From the NCBI GenBank assembly GCA_000998135.1, contig LCCV01000012.1, positions 1 to 52,652 of the forward strand: a stretch of 52,652 nt of DNA. Direction: 5' to 3'. The notes under the pieces are model-generated. The model was not told where the DNA came from. It saw only the letters and a program-made list of their open reading frames with translations, and did no database searches. Shown piece by piece: positions 24,949-33,356 of the stretch. The translations under genes were made by a program, and so were the position numbers. The stretch is from Parcubacteria group bacterium GW2011_GWA2_42_14. GTDB taxonomy: Bacteria; Patescibacteriota; Minisyncoccia; Sungbacterales; GWA2-42-14. How positions within the stretch are numbered: the first letter of the stretch is position 1; each line of letters opens with the position of its first letter.

Positions 24949-24960
24949 TAGTTACTAAAA

Positions 24961-24989
24961 TTGACAAGATAAGTATTTTATGATACAAA
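24961..24989 (+). promoter_or_regulatory. Promoter of the radical SAM gene, inverted copy of the ABC promoter
   Basis: TTGACA (24961-24966), 17-base spacer, TGA-TACAAA (hexamer 24984-24989). TTGACAAGATA, then a G, T-run and ATGATA are common to both opposing promoters, forming an imperfect inverted repeat 24925-24948 / 24961-24985 with a 12-base centre. Confidence 0.8.
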
Positions 24990-25029
24990 TAAAATGTTCT
25001 TTTTAAACTAAACAGGCCCAAATACCGGA

Positions 25030-26019
25030 ATGAAAACAGCGGAAAAACAGATTTTCGGAAAAACTTATTGTACTGATAACGCGCGAGACCAAACAAAACC
25101 TATTGAAACATGGTTTTCCAGTTCTCCGGAAGGCCTAATGCTTTTTATCATTTTTTATACCAAAGCATGCCGCTGGAATAAATGTTTGGGATGCAATCTG
25201 CCCTCGCTTTCGGCCTCAAGAACCATAGACTTCCGCGCGCTTATGTCGCAAATTGATTTTGTCTATCAAAAACCCGAGATTCTCTGTAAGCGCGCCAACA
25301 TCCGGCAGATTATCGTAAGCAACAACGGCTCTGTTCTTGATGAAGATACTTTTTCTTCAACCGCGCTAATTTATTTCGTCGCGAAAACGAACATGCTCGT
25401 TCCCAACCTATCGGTGCTCACTTTGGAAACAAGGATTGAATATGTTGATATTGAAGAGCTTGAATTTCTGGCCAGAGTTCTCAAGGAGGGTGAAACCCCT
25501 ACCACCCTTGAGATTGCCATCGGGCTTGAAGCATACGATGGCCATATTAGAAACAAGGTATTCAAAAAAGGGCTTTTGCTCAGCCAGATAGAACAATTGG
25601 CGGAAAAACTTGCCCGGCATAATTTCCGATTAAAATGTTACCTTATGCAAAAACCGGTTCCGGAAATGACAGACGAAGAAGCAATGGAAGACATTAAAAA
25701 TGCCATTGATTATCTGGACAAATTGGCCATGCGGTTCGGAATCAAGGTTAACATGCATTTGAATCCAACCTATGTTGCTACAGGAACCGCGCTGGAGGGG
25801 GCCTTTAAAAATAATAAATACCGGCCGCCGTATCTTAGCGACGTGACGCGAGCCGTGCGTTTTGCCAAGGGCAAAAATCTTTCAGTGTGCATTGGCTTGA
25901 ATGATGAAGGTCTTGCGGTTCCCGGCGGCTCATTCTTGCGGGAAGACGACGCTAAAATTGTTGAAATTCTCCATACTTTCAACAACACGCAGAACTTTGA
26001 ACTGCTCGAGGGAATATAA
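25030..26019 (+). CDS. Radical SAM enzyme of unknown substrate (C-x4-C-x2-C)
   Basis: A 329-residue protein whose N-terminal third has the iron-sulfur motif KACRWNKCLGC (cysteines at about residues 51, 56 and 59). Subsequent strands fit the radical SAM barrel: IRQIIVSNNGS, NLSVLTLETRIEYVD, TLEIAIGLEAYD, RLKCYLMQKPVP and KVNMHLNPTYVATGT. The spacing (x4 and x2) differs from the usual x3-x2 and is closer to Elp3-like or archaeal-type enzymes that act on tRNA, but I cannot assign a substrate. It is divergent from the ABC permease gene with near-identical promoters, so the two are probably co-regulated. A terminator follows at 26028. Confidence 0.8.
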   Translation: MKTAEKQIFGKTYCTDNARDQTKPIETWFSSSPEGLMLFIIFYTKACRWNKCLGCNLPSLSASRTIDFRALMSQIDFVYQKPEILCKRANIRQIIVSNNGSVLDEDTFSSTALIYFVAKTNMLVPNLSVLTLETRIEYVDIEELEFLARVLKEGETPTTLEIAIGLEAYDGHIRNKVFKKGLLLSQIEQLAEKLARHNFRLKCYLMQKPVPEMTDEEAMEDIKNAIDYLDKLAMRFGIKVNMHLNPTYVATGTALEGAFKNNKYRPPYLSDVTRAVRFAKGKNLSVCIGLNDEGLAVPGGSFLREDDAKIVEILHTFNNTQNFELLEGI

Positions 26020-26027
26020 CTAAAATA

Positions 26028-26055
26028 AAACCCCGGTTCTTCATGAACCGGGTTT
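26028..26055. terminator. Terminator between radical SAM gene and binding-protein gene
   Basis: Stem AAACC-CCGGTTC with GAACCGG-GTTT (one bulged C), T/A-rich on both sides, placed between two converging genes. Confidence 0.8.
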
Positions 26056-26098
26056 ATTTATGTTTATTTTTTAAAAAAGAACTACCTCTTTAAAGAAC

Positions 26099-27196
26099 TT
26101 ACAGTTTGCCTTCGGCGGCAAGCTGCATGTAGGTTGAATCAAACCGGAACTTAACGTTCTTGGCATCTCCCATTACCGACTTGTCCGGGAACTGGATTCC
26201 CACGAAATCTTTGGACTTCTTTCCTTCGCCATAAAGCCCGTGGTCAAACGAAAACGTCCGCACGTACTCCATGGTATCTTTTAACTGCTTGCCCTTGGTA
26301 AAGGCAACTGCGTCAGCGGCCTTATAAAACATGGCCGTGGTCTTTAACTGCGCCTTAAACTGCGCAAGAGTCGCTCCGGAGTTCTTAGCCATGAATTCGG
26401 CAGAGGCGGCAGCAGTTTTGTCGTTAGCGGACATCACAGCCATCGTCTCGTACCAGGCGCCCGCCAGCGCTTTCTTCAGCTTGTCCGGGGCATCGGTTTT
26501 CACAACCAGCATATCAATGATTTCACCAGGAATCTGGGACGAATCAAACACCATTTTAGAACCCTTGGCCGTGCGAACTTCCATGAGCATTGGATTCCAG
26601 GTTACCACAGCGGCTCTCGAGTCAGAATCACTCAAAAATACATCCTGAATCTGGGCGTCGCTTGTATGCACAAGCGTCATATCTCTTTCGGTCAAACCCC
26701 GGCCCTCTTTATCAAGGGCGCGGGCCAAGAGGTAGTGCGACACCGACCCCTCAACAAGCTTGACTTTCCGGCCCTTCAAATCTCTGACATTTGAGCCGTT
26801 TTTCAGAACCACGCCATCATTGCCGTTGGAAAAATCTCCAACAACAATCGCGGTAGAATCCACTCCGCCAACTGCCGGCATAGTAAGCGTGTCCATGTTA
26901 GTCACGGTGACTCCATGGAACTGACCGCCGGTGTACTGGTTAATGGATTCAACATAATCCGTAAAAAACACCAGTTCAATCTCAATGCCATACTTCTGCG
27001 CCCACTTCTTGAGGATTCCTGACTGCTCCATATAACCGTACGGTTCCCAGCCAACGTAACGAGACCAGGCAATACGATACTTCTCCGGCTTAGCCGCTTC
27101 AGATAACTTGGGCATCGTGAAAACGCCAAAGAAAAATGTAACGGATAGCGCCAATGCCGCAATCGCTCCAGCAAAAACGAATTCTCTCCGCTCCAT
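26099..27196 (-). CDS. ABC importer substrate-binding protein (NMT1/SsuA-like), membrane-anchored
   Basis: Captures the substrate outside the membrane for the importer. Residues about 8-30 form a signal anchor with no lipobox cysteine. The mature part starts YRIAWSRYVGWEPYGYMEQ and fits periplasmic binding-protein type 2 of the nitrate/taurine/NMT1 group (GVTVTNMDTLTMPAV, RDLKGRKVKLVEGSVSHYLL, VTWNPMLMEV). Length 365 is usual. A ribosome site AAGGAG precedes the ATG at 27196. It follows telA by 100 bases in the same direction, probably in the operon that begins at 31288. The substrate is unknown. Confidence 0.88.
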   Translation of the reverse strand: MERREFVFAGAIAALALSVTFFFGVFTMPKLSEAAKPEKYRIAWSRYVGWEPYGYMEQSGILKKWAQKYGIEIELVFFTDYVESINQYTGGQFHGVTVTNMDTLTMPAVGGVDSTAIVVGDFSNGNDGVVLKNGSNVRDLKGRKVKLVEGSVSHYLLARALDKEGRGLTERDMTLVHTSDAQIQDVFLSDSDSRAAVVTWNPMLMEVRTAKGSKMVFDSSQIPGEIIDMLVVKTDAPDKLKKALAGAWYETMAVMSANDKTAAASAEFMAKNSGATLAQFKAQLKTTAMFYKAADAVAFTKGKQLKDTMEYVRTFSFDHGLYGEGKKSKDFVGIQFPDKSVMGDAKNVKFRFDSTYMQLAAEGKL

Positions 27197-27296
27197 TTCC
27201 TTTTTCTCCTTTTGGCCGTCCGCCTTTGGCGGATTAGGCCTCCTTTGGTTGTTCCCCCCGAGCTTGTCGAGGGGTTGGGGTTGGGTTTCTTACAAA

Positions 27297-28493
27297 TTAC
27301 TCAACTTCAATCTGAAGAGAGGGGCGCACCTGATTGCCCTGCTCCATCTTCTTGATGGACTTTTCGGCCTCAACCGTCATCTGGTCAAGTTCGGAAATGG
27401 TACGGCCCATGCGGTCAAGCGCTTCAATCCTAAACCGCTCAACATCCTTCATGGCGGCATGAATATCGGCAAAAGCAGACTTGAGTTTATCCATGTCAAG
27501 CATGGCTTCCGAGGCCTGCTTATGAATTTCCACGCCCTGGGTTTTCAGAAGTTCGGCATTCTTGGCGATAAGGTCCGAAGTGGTTTTGTTTACTCCAATA
27601 ATCTTGTCCAGAACAATCCTTTGCTTGGCAAGAGCAAAAGCGGCTGTAACTGCAACATTCAAAGCATTGATGGTTACGGTATTGGCCCTATCCACTCCGC
27701 GAACAAGTTCGCGGTTATTCCTGATAATGATTTCATAAACCAGAATTCCCTGCTGATTCACTGCCAGCTGCTGCAACCTGTCCATGACGGTTTGGCGCAG
27801 AGTAAAGAGAAGCTCTTCCTGAAAGAATTTTTTCTTCTCTTCATCCGTTTCGGCCTGAATCTTTCCGGCAAGATTCTTATCAACCAGCTGCAAAAGTTTA
27901 ATCAGCTTTTCAAGCTTCAGAGTCAGTTCCCGCATCTTAATTTGTTCATCCTTAAGGGTTTTGTTGTCCCGAATGAGTTCAAACTTGCCCTTTTCCAGGG
28001 ATGCCACAATCGCGCCAATAACCGTTTGAGCGCTTTCGTATTTCGTGAAATAGCGCTTAAGGGCTTTTCCAGCGACCGGGGTTCTGCCCATAAGGCGCGA
28101 AAGCCATCCGGGCCCGAAATCCCACTTATGAGGGTCAAGCTCTTCCACCTGGATTTTAAGGTCAACCAGGGCGTTGGCAACATCTCCGCCATCAGCGCCC
28201 TTTTTGGCCAAAACCCTGACCTGCTCTTTTAGCATGGCGTTATTCATGAAATCAAGCTGTAATTTACGACCGGCGTTCTCAACTGCCATCCTCCGGTCTT
28301 CCCGTCCCCTTAAATCTTTAGGATTAATGGTTACGAGTTTTGTCGCGTATTCTTCAGCCTGTTTAACCAGTTCCGGGTCGGATTCGTCAACTTGAATCTT
28401 CTCCGGGTCAACCAAGTCAAGGTCTTCTCTTACCTTATTCGGGTCGGCAACCACCAATGGTTTTTCTGCCTGTATCTGAACCATCTCGGGCAT
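27297..28493 (-). CDS. telA: TelA family protein (toxic anion resistance family)
   Basis: A 398-residue, mostly helical protein without membrane segments. It matches the TelA family, known from tellurite-resistance and envelope-stress loci, often beside XpaC: WLSRLMGRTPVAGKALKRYF-type entry (about 138-158), a long coiled coil, and NRELVRGVDRANTVTINAL (about 270-288), the family's best conserved block. Its biochemical role is not established in any organism. A strong AAAGGAG ribosome site precedes the ATG at 28493. It follows the XpaC-like gene by 68 bases and precedes a binding-protein gene. Confidence 0.9.
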   Translation of the reverse strand: MPEMVQIQAEKPLVVADPNKVREDLDLVDPEKIQVDESDPELVKQAEEYATKLVTINPKDLRGREDRRMAVENAGRKLQLDFMNNAMLKEQVRVLAKKGADGGDVANALVDLKIQVEELDPHKWDFGPGWLSRLMGRTPVAGKALKRYFTKYESAQTVIGAIVASLEKGKFELIRDNKTLKDEQIKMRELTLKLEKLIKLLQLVDKNLAGKIQAETDEEKKKFFQEELLFTLRQTVMDRLQQLAVNQQGILVYEIIIRNNRELVRGVDRANTVTINALNVAVTAAFALAKQRIVLDKIIGVNKTTSDLIAKNAELLKTQGVEIHKQASEAMLDMDKLKSAFADIHAAMKDVERFRIEALDRMGRTISELDQMTVEAEKSIKKMEQGNQVRPSLQIEVE

Positions 28494-28561
28494 TCGTTTT
28501 CTCCTTTCCGGCTTTCTGCTTTTTGCAGAATAGCCAGCCCCTTCTTTTTTGGTAGTTCTTG

Positions 28562-29668
28562 CTACTCGGCATCCCGGGAATATTCCCGGGCCCGCTTGGC
28601 AAGCTCTTCAAGTTCCTTACGGGCTGTTTCCAAGTCAACCCTGGCTTCCGAACCTGTTTTCATTTCCATAGCAAGCTTAGCAGTTGTTTCATCAATTTGC
28701 GTCAGCGCTTCTTCATTGCGCGCCAAAAGTTTATTGACCAAATTCATCTGTTTATCATACAAATCCCTGCTCTTTTTAATAGCGGCGATTTCATCCAAAT
28801 CATCCTGTTTGGAACTTTTCTGTCGCTCGAATTCCTTAAGTTTTCGGGCAACATACTCCACATCAATAGCATCAGCGCTTCTCAAAAGATTCACAATATC
28901 GCGAAGGTTGTCTAGAGTAGCCAGATACACCTGTTCGGCCGTTCCGAGGTAGCGGGCGTAAGTAAGCTCGCCCTGATTGAGTTTTCGCGAAAGAATTTCC
29001 TGAAACGCCTCAAATTTTTCTTTCACCTGAACAAATTGTTCTTCGCCCTGGCGCGCGTATTCTTCCCCGCCTTTGATTTCCCTGCATTCGGCAAGTTCTT
29101 CCCGCAAGTTTTCAAGAAGAGAGGCGCGATACTTGGCCATCTCTTCTCTTAACTGCCGGATATACTTGTCGGCCAGAGCATCTTTGCGGACAAAGTAATT
29201 AATGGCCCAGCTTCCTGCTCCGATACCAAGCCCGCCCAAAGCCACGAAGGCAAAGACGGGGCTGATAAGGAACGCGGCAAGACCACCCGCAGCGCCCAAG
29301 GCAATCGGGTAAAGAGTGGTCCAATGCTGAATGGTTGAACTTTTAACAACCTTCCTGATTGCTTCCTGGGAAAAATCCGCAGGAGTCGGCGGTTTAATAG
29401 CCGCCTTTTTTGGGGGGCTAAGACCTGCTTTTTTTGCCGCTACTTCTTTTTGCGAACGAAGCGGTTTATCTTTACCCTTTGAGGGTCCGGAACCGCCAAT
29501 ACTACCGCCTTCCATGCCGCCATCATAAAATTTGTCCATTTTAAAGCATCCTCCTTTCTTGTAGATTTTTTTTATTTGTTTTATGTCTTTTAGAGATTCC
29601 TTTCCTCCCCACGAACTACCGCCACCATCTGTTTCGCCAAAACCGAAATTACCACAGCTATCATCCAT
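28562..29668 (-). CDS. XpaC-like membrane coiled-coil protein, TelA partner, with two possible starts
   Basis: Up to 368 residues. A Gly/Ser-rich N-terminal tail is followed by a Lys/Pro-rich linker, two adjacent hydrophobic helices at about 120-165 (YPIALGAAGGLAAFLISPVFAF and ALGGLGIGAGSWAINYFV, overlapping ranges), then about 200 residues of charged coiled coil. The layout and the adjacent telA resemble the XpaC-TelA pairs of Firmicutes; sequence similarity is only suggested. Two strong ribosome sites lie in frame: AAAGGAGG before the ATG at 29668 and another before the ATG at 29539, giving products of 368 and 325 residues. An upstream ATG at 29695 has no site. Confidence 0.65.
   Translation of the reverse strand: MDDSCGNFGFGETDGGGSSWGGKESLKDIKQIKKIYKKGGCFKMDKFYDGGMEGGSIGGSGPSKGKDKPLRSQKEVAAKKAGLSPPKKAAIKPPTPADFSQEAIRKVVKSSTIQHWTTLYPIALGAAGGLAAFLISPVFAFVALGGLGIGAGSWAINYFVRKDALADKYIRQLREEMAKYRASLLENLREELAECREIKGGEEYARQGEEQFVQVKEKFEAFQEILSRKLNQGELTYARYLGTAEQVYLATLDNLRDIVNLLRSADAIDVEYVARKLKEFERQKSSKQDDLDEIAAIKKSRDLYDKQMNLVNKLLARNEEALTQIDETTAKLAMEMKTGSEARVDLETARKELEELAKRAREYSRDAE
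29539..29557 (-). promoter_or_regulatory. Internal ribosome site and start within the XpaC-like frame
   Basis: AAAGGAGG (29550-29557) ten bases before an in-frame ATG (29539), as strong as the site serving the upstream start at 29668. It may be the real start or make a second, shorter product. Confidence 0.6.
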
Positions 29669-29710
29669 CACGCCCACCTCCTTTGCTTCCTTCATTTTTT
29701 ATTTTCATAT

Positions 29711-31288
29711 TTAGTAAACTTCCGATACCAGAGAAATTTCCACGCGCGGAAGGCGGTAACTATAAGTCCGGCTGGATTCGCCTGGCTGTCTTGGCAGGGG
29801 CCGTTCTGAACCGAGTCCTACGGCATGAAGCCGATTGGCATCAACCGAATAAGTAACAACAAGGTAGCGGGCAACGCTTTCGGCGCGTTCCTGTGAGAGA
29901 TTCCGGTTCATAACCGGGTCTCCCTCAATACTGGTATGCCCCTTAATCACAACCCGAAAATTCGGATAATGCTTCAGGGTTTCGGCAACGCGGTCAATTT
30001 CTTCTTTACCCTGAATCCCCATGTCGGCCGTTCCTGATTGAAACGTAACCGGCTGGATTTTCAACGTTCCGATTTCACGAAGCGCGTTCCAGCCATCCTC
30101 GCCCAAAAGCGCAAACCTTGCTTCCAAAGAATTGGCCGGGGATGATTGTCCCGTATTTTTTGCTCCCGGCGTCGTAAATCCGGCAAAACCTTTGGTGAAA
30201 AGTTCCTTTATATATTCTTTTTCGGTCAAACGATACGGGTCTCCTTGAGGAATCGGATTTTTTGCAAAATCTCCGCTTTGCATCAGAATTCGTACGGTTG
30301 AATCAATCGTATCAACAAGGCCCTGGTCGGCATATCCGCCGTCAGACGAAATGCCAAACCACTCCTGGGCGTTTTCCGTAAGAGTTGCCCAATGAATGCC
30401 TTTTAGGAGCGAATCAACGGCGTTTGCGGAAAGTCCGCTTTGAGCCATGATTTCTTTTTTCAAAAATTCCGGCTCATCGCGATACATCTTCAAAACCTTG
30501 AAATAGGTTTCCAAAAGCATTTTAACGACTCCGCTGTTTTTTTCGGAAAACTTTCTATTCACCAACAAAATATCCACAATCAAACGTTCGGTCTGGTCCG
30601 TTCCTAAAAGTTTAACTATTCCTTTTTTAGCAAGCGCTTTGGAAACATCCGGCTCCCACAAAATAGCCACATCGGCCTTGCGGTCAAGCAGTTTCTTTAA
30701 GGCCTCTTCCGAACCGTTGGTTTCAATTCTTTTATCGCCCTTAGGCAAAAGTTCGGGCACATCAAAGTGTACGACCGCTGCCTTGCCAAGATGATGGCTT
30801 GGAGAGTTTGGAGTAAAGGCCACGCGAATATCAGCGCGGCCCTTAAGAGCATCCAGACTTGAAACTTTATCCTGCCAGGCCAAAATCGCGTCTCCGCCTT
30901 TTGATTTATCAATTACAACGCCTATAACTCCGGGAAAATCAAAGGGTGCCGCGTTTAAAATATATGAGTCAACCGTAGCCACGGCAAATTCAATCTCACC
31001 CTTATAAAGCTTTTCCATGCGTTTGGCATAGTCAGCTTTATCATCAAGGCACTCAAGCACCCAGCCGGAAACGCGCATCCGTTTTTTCATCTCGGATGAG
31101 CAAAGTGGAACATAGCCCGCCCAGTTATCCATGGCAATTTTAATTTTACCCTTGGTTTCCCGTGCATCGCTGGTTTTTTGCTGGCGGGTATCATCCCAAA
31201 TTGGCTTACCAAAGAAAAACCCCACAACTACAAGAGAAAAAATGATAAAAACAGCAATAGCGCTTTTAAGGTTTCCGCTCATACTCAA
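29711..31288 (-). CDS. Substrate-binding protein fused to an OmpA peptidoglycan-binding domain (copy 1)
   Basis: A 525-residue anchored protein. Residues about 8-28 are a membrane anchor. Residues about 45-370 are a type 2 periplasmic binding domain of the nitrate/taurine kind (KIKIAMDNWAGYVPL, FAVATVDSYILNAA, ADIRVAFTPNSPSHHLG, KADVAILWEPDVSKAL). Residues about 415-520 are an OmpA-C domain (PNFRVVIKGHTSIEGD, NRNLSQERAESVARYLV, VGLGSERPLP), which binds peptidoglycan. It would hold substrate capture at the wall. GGGAGGA precedes the ATG at 31288. It starts a likely operon with the XpaC-like, telA and binding-protein genes; the next ATG is 43 bases beyond its stop. It is divergent from the Mpa/ARC-like gene. 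Confidence 0.88.
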   Translation of the reverse strand: MSMSGNLKSAIAVFIIFSLVVVGFFFGKPIWDDTRQQKTSDARETKGKIKIAMDNWAGYVPLCSSEMKKRMRVSGWVLECLDDKADYAKRMEKLYKGEIEFAVATVDSYILNAAPFDFPGVIGVVIDKSKGGDAILAWQDKVSSLDALKGRADIRVAFTPNSPSHHLGKAAVVHFDVPELLPKGDKRIETNGSEEALKKLLDRKADVAILWEPDVSKALAKKGIVKLLGTDQTERLIVDILLVNRKFSEKNSGVVKMLLETYFKVLKMYRDEPEFLKKEIMAQSGLSANAVDSLLKGIHWATLTENAQEWFGISSDGGYADQGLVDTIDSTVRILMQSGDFAKNPIPQGDPYRLTEKEYIKELFTKGFAGFTTPGAKNTGQSSPANSLEARFALLGEDGWNALREIGTLKIQPVTFQSGTADMGIQGKEEIDRVAETLKHYPNFRVVIKGHTSIEGDPVMNRNLSQERAESVARYLVVTYSVDANRLHAVGLGSERPLPRQPGESSRTYSYRLPRVEISLVSEVY

Positions 31289-31354
31289 TTCCTCCCTTTG
31301 ACGCGTATTTAGCGCGTATTTATTATTAAAATGTCAAGTTACACACTGCCTAAA

Positions 31355-31383
31355 TATGTATCACGATAAAAACCGTTTGTCAA
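31355..31383 (-). promoter_or_regulatory. Promoter of the SBP-OmpA/XpaC-like/telA operon
   Basis: Minus-strand TTGACA (31378-31383), 17-base spacer containing GGTTTTTATC, TGA-TACATA (hexamer 31355-31360). The spacer resembles that of the ABC permease promoter at 24921-24948. Confidence 0.65.
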
Positions 31384-31392
31384 GGCACTCCC

Positions 31393-31421
31393 TTGACTTT
31401 TGATTTAAAATATAGTACTTT
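31393..31421 (+). promoter_or_regulatory. Promoter of the Mpa/ARC-like ATPase gene
   Basis: TTGACT (31393-31398), 17-base spacer, TACTTT (31416-31421). Its -35 lies back to back with the minus-strand -35 at 31378. A GGAG ribosome site precedes the ATG at 31469. Confidence 0.6.
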
Positions 31422-31468
31422 ATTAAACAGGCATAAAATACGCTCTTTGAAAATTGGAGATATGAAAC

Positions 31469-33070
31469 ATGACAGATAAAGAATTTGAAGAATTTTTGGA
31501 CCAATCCGGCTTATCCCATTTAAAGCCGTTCATTTCCAATACGGCCGAGGTTGCTCAAAAACTTTCCCGTATACCAACGGGGGCTGCCAAAAATGTTCCA
31601 GAATTGTTGCAAGCGCTTCGCCAAGCCCAGGATAAAATCTCCGAACAAGATGGTGAAATAAAACGGCTTTCAGGTTTTCCTTTAGCGCACGCGGTAGTTA
31701 TTTTTAGCGATGAAACTTCCGGAGATTCTCCGGTATCGCCACACCCGCTTCTCATTATGCACGAAGGAAGAGTTATTGAAGTTCTGCCTCCGCCAAATAA
31801 AAAAATCAAAGCCGGCGACATTGTAAAAATTTCTCCCAAGACAACGCAGATTATTGATGTGGCCTCAGGTCCCCACCCTGGAGGAGTGGCGACAATTCAC
31901 CGCGTTCTGGACACTTTCTTAAGCGAGGCCAATTATCAGGGCGTTACGCGAATTGTCGTAAACGGAAAATTTGCCAACCAGCTTGAAGCCGGAGACCGCG
32001 TTAAAGTTGACTCAAGCGCTTCTGTTATTCTTGAACGTTTGTCGCGGGATGAAGACCGCTACCGTTTTTCCGAGGAAACAAATATTTCGTGGGATGATAT
32101 CGGGGGACTGGAAGAAGCGAAGGAACAATTGATTGAAGCGATTGAACTGCCCTATAAAGAACCGGAACTATTCGCTTTCTATAATAAAAAACCAATTAAA
32201 GGAATTATTCTTTACGGACCGCCGGGTTGCGGCAAAACAATGCTTGGCAAAGCGGCTTTTACCTCGCTTGCCCGCACTCACGACAATAAAGGCATTGCCA
32301 CGGGATTCTTGAGCATCAAAGGTCCGGAAATTCTTGACCGTTATGTGGGAGCGGCAGAGGCAACCATCAGGCAGATTTTCTGGCAAGCCAAGATGCATGA
32401 AAAAAAATACGGATACCCTGCCATCATCTTTATTGACGAAGCCGATGCTATTCTTTATGAGCGTGGAAGCGGACGAAGCTCGGATATTGAGCGAACGATT
32501 GTTCCCGCGTTTCTCGCGGAAATGGACGGGCTTTCCAAATCGGGCGCTATCGTGATTCTGGCAACAAACCGGCCGGATGTTCTTGACCGGGCCGTAATAC
32601 GAAACGGCAGAATGGACAGAAAAATCAAAGTCACGAGGCCAACCAGGGCAAGTGCCGCCACAATTTTTGAGCTCAACTTCAAAAAAATTCCTTTTGCGGA
32701 AAATACGAGCAAGCGTGAAATGGCCGAATTTGCTGTTAAAGAACTTTTCTCGGAAAAATACGCTCTTTATGAAATTACGCTTGACGGTTCCCGCGCCGGC
32801 GAAATCATCAAGTTCACGCTTTCCAATATGGTTAATGGCGCCATGATTGCTGGAATCGCCGACCAATCTTCCTCCGTAGCATTTCATAGGGATAGAAAAG
32901 AAAAAACCAAACAAGGCATTGTGAAAGATGACGTTATCAAAGCAACGGAAAGCATTTTCCGCGAGTCCCTGGATTTGGACCAAAATAAGGAACTGGATGA
33001 ATACATCCATGATTATCTTGAAAATGTGGAAATCGGCGGAATCAAAAAATTGAAGCAGACGATGAAATAG
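31469..33070 (+). CDS. Mpa/ARC-like AAA+ ATPase (proteasomal-ATPase family)
   Basis: Hexameric unfoldase or remodelling ATPase. Residues about 25-65 include a short coiled coil; about 70-195 fit the tandem OB region of the Mpa/ARC group (KKIKAGDIVKISPKTTQIIDV, LEAGDRVKVDSSASVILERL). The AAA module: ISWDDIGGLEEAKEQLIEAI, Walker A GPPGCGKT (about 250-257), Walker B AIIFIDEADAILYERGSG, sensor ILATNRPDVLDRAVIRNGRMD. The C-terminus ends ...KKLKQTMK and lacks the HbYX motif used to open a proteasome. No proteasome subunits or Pup genes are in the window. It is transcribed away from the SBP-OmpA/telA operon, next to which it may act. Confidence 0.9.
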   Translation: MTDKEFEEFLDQSGLSHLKPFISNTAEVAQKLSRIPTGAAKNVPELLQALRQAQDKISEQDGEIKRLSGFPLAHAVVIFSDETSGDSPVSPHPLLIMHEGRVIEVLPPPNKKIKAGDIVKISPKTTQIIDVASGPHPGGVATIHRVLDTFLSEANYQGVTRIVVNGKFANQLEAGDRVKVDSSASVILERLSRDEDRYRFSEETNISWDDIGGLEEAKEQLIEAIELPYKEPELFAFYNKKPIKGIILYGPPGCGKTMLGKAAFTSLARTHDNKGIATGFLSIKGPEILDRYVGAAEATIRQIFWQAKMHEKKYGYPAIIFIDEADAILYERGSGRSSDIERTIVPAFLAEMDGLSKSGAIVILATNRPDVLDRAVIRNGRMDRKIKVTRPTRASAATIFELNFKKIPFAENTSKREMAEFAVKELFSEKYALYEITLDGSRAGEIIKFTLSNMVNGAMIAGIADQSSSVAFHRDRKEKTKQGIVKDDVIKATESIFRESLDLDQNKELDEYIHDYLENVEIGGIKKLKQTMK

Positions 33071-33080
33071 ATTATTATGA

Positions 33081-33111
33081 CCGCGCACCAGAGGTGCGCG
33101 GTATTTTATTT
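33081..33111 (+). terminator. Terminator of the Mpa/ARC-like gene
   Basis: Perfect CCGCGCACC/GGTGCGCGG stem with a 3-base loop, followed by TATTTTATTTT. Confidence 0.85.
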
Positions 33112-33208
33112 TCATCCGCAATTCACCCCCGCAGCAAGTCTAATGACCCATAATGACCAACGGATTACGGCCTACGGCCGCAGGGAATTCCTGCAGACGA
33201 AATTAAAA

Positions 33209-33244
33209 TATCCCTGCTATGTGCTTAAGCGCATAGCAGGGATA
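33209..33244. repeat. Long perfect hairpin in the convergent gap
   Basis: TATCCCTGCTATG (33209-33221) pairs with CATAGCAGGGATA (33232-33244), 13 pairs, followed by AAAAAAA. It could back up termination of the minus-strand VWA gene. Confidence 0.65.
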
Positions 33245-33331
33245 AAAAAAAGAACTTACGATTAGATATTTAGCCCTGTGAGAGTTTATTATTCAAACTT
33301 GTAGAGAATATATCTAAAAAGGAAATAAAAA

Positions 33332-33352
33332 AGGAGTTCATAATGAACTCCT
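33332..33352 (-). terminator. Terminator of the SBP-OmpA/VWA operon
   Basis: AGGAGTTCA-type perfect palindrome (33332-33352) followed on the minus strand by TTTTTTATTT, just after the VWA gene stop at 33357. Confidence 0.8.
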
Positions 33353-33356
33353 ACTG

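Noticed and set aside
27108-28232. 374-codon plus-strand frame opposite telA
   Set aside because: Antisense shadow of telA; no ribosome site, low-complexity translation, and telA is unmistakable.
32168-33121. 317-codon minus-strand frame opposite the Mpa/ARC-like gene
   Set aside because: Antisense shadow of a well-supported AAA ATPase gene.
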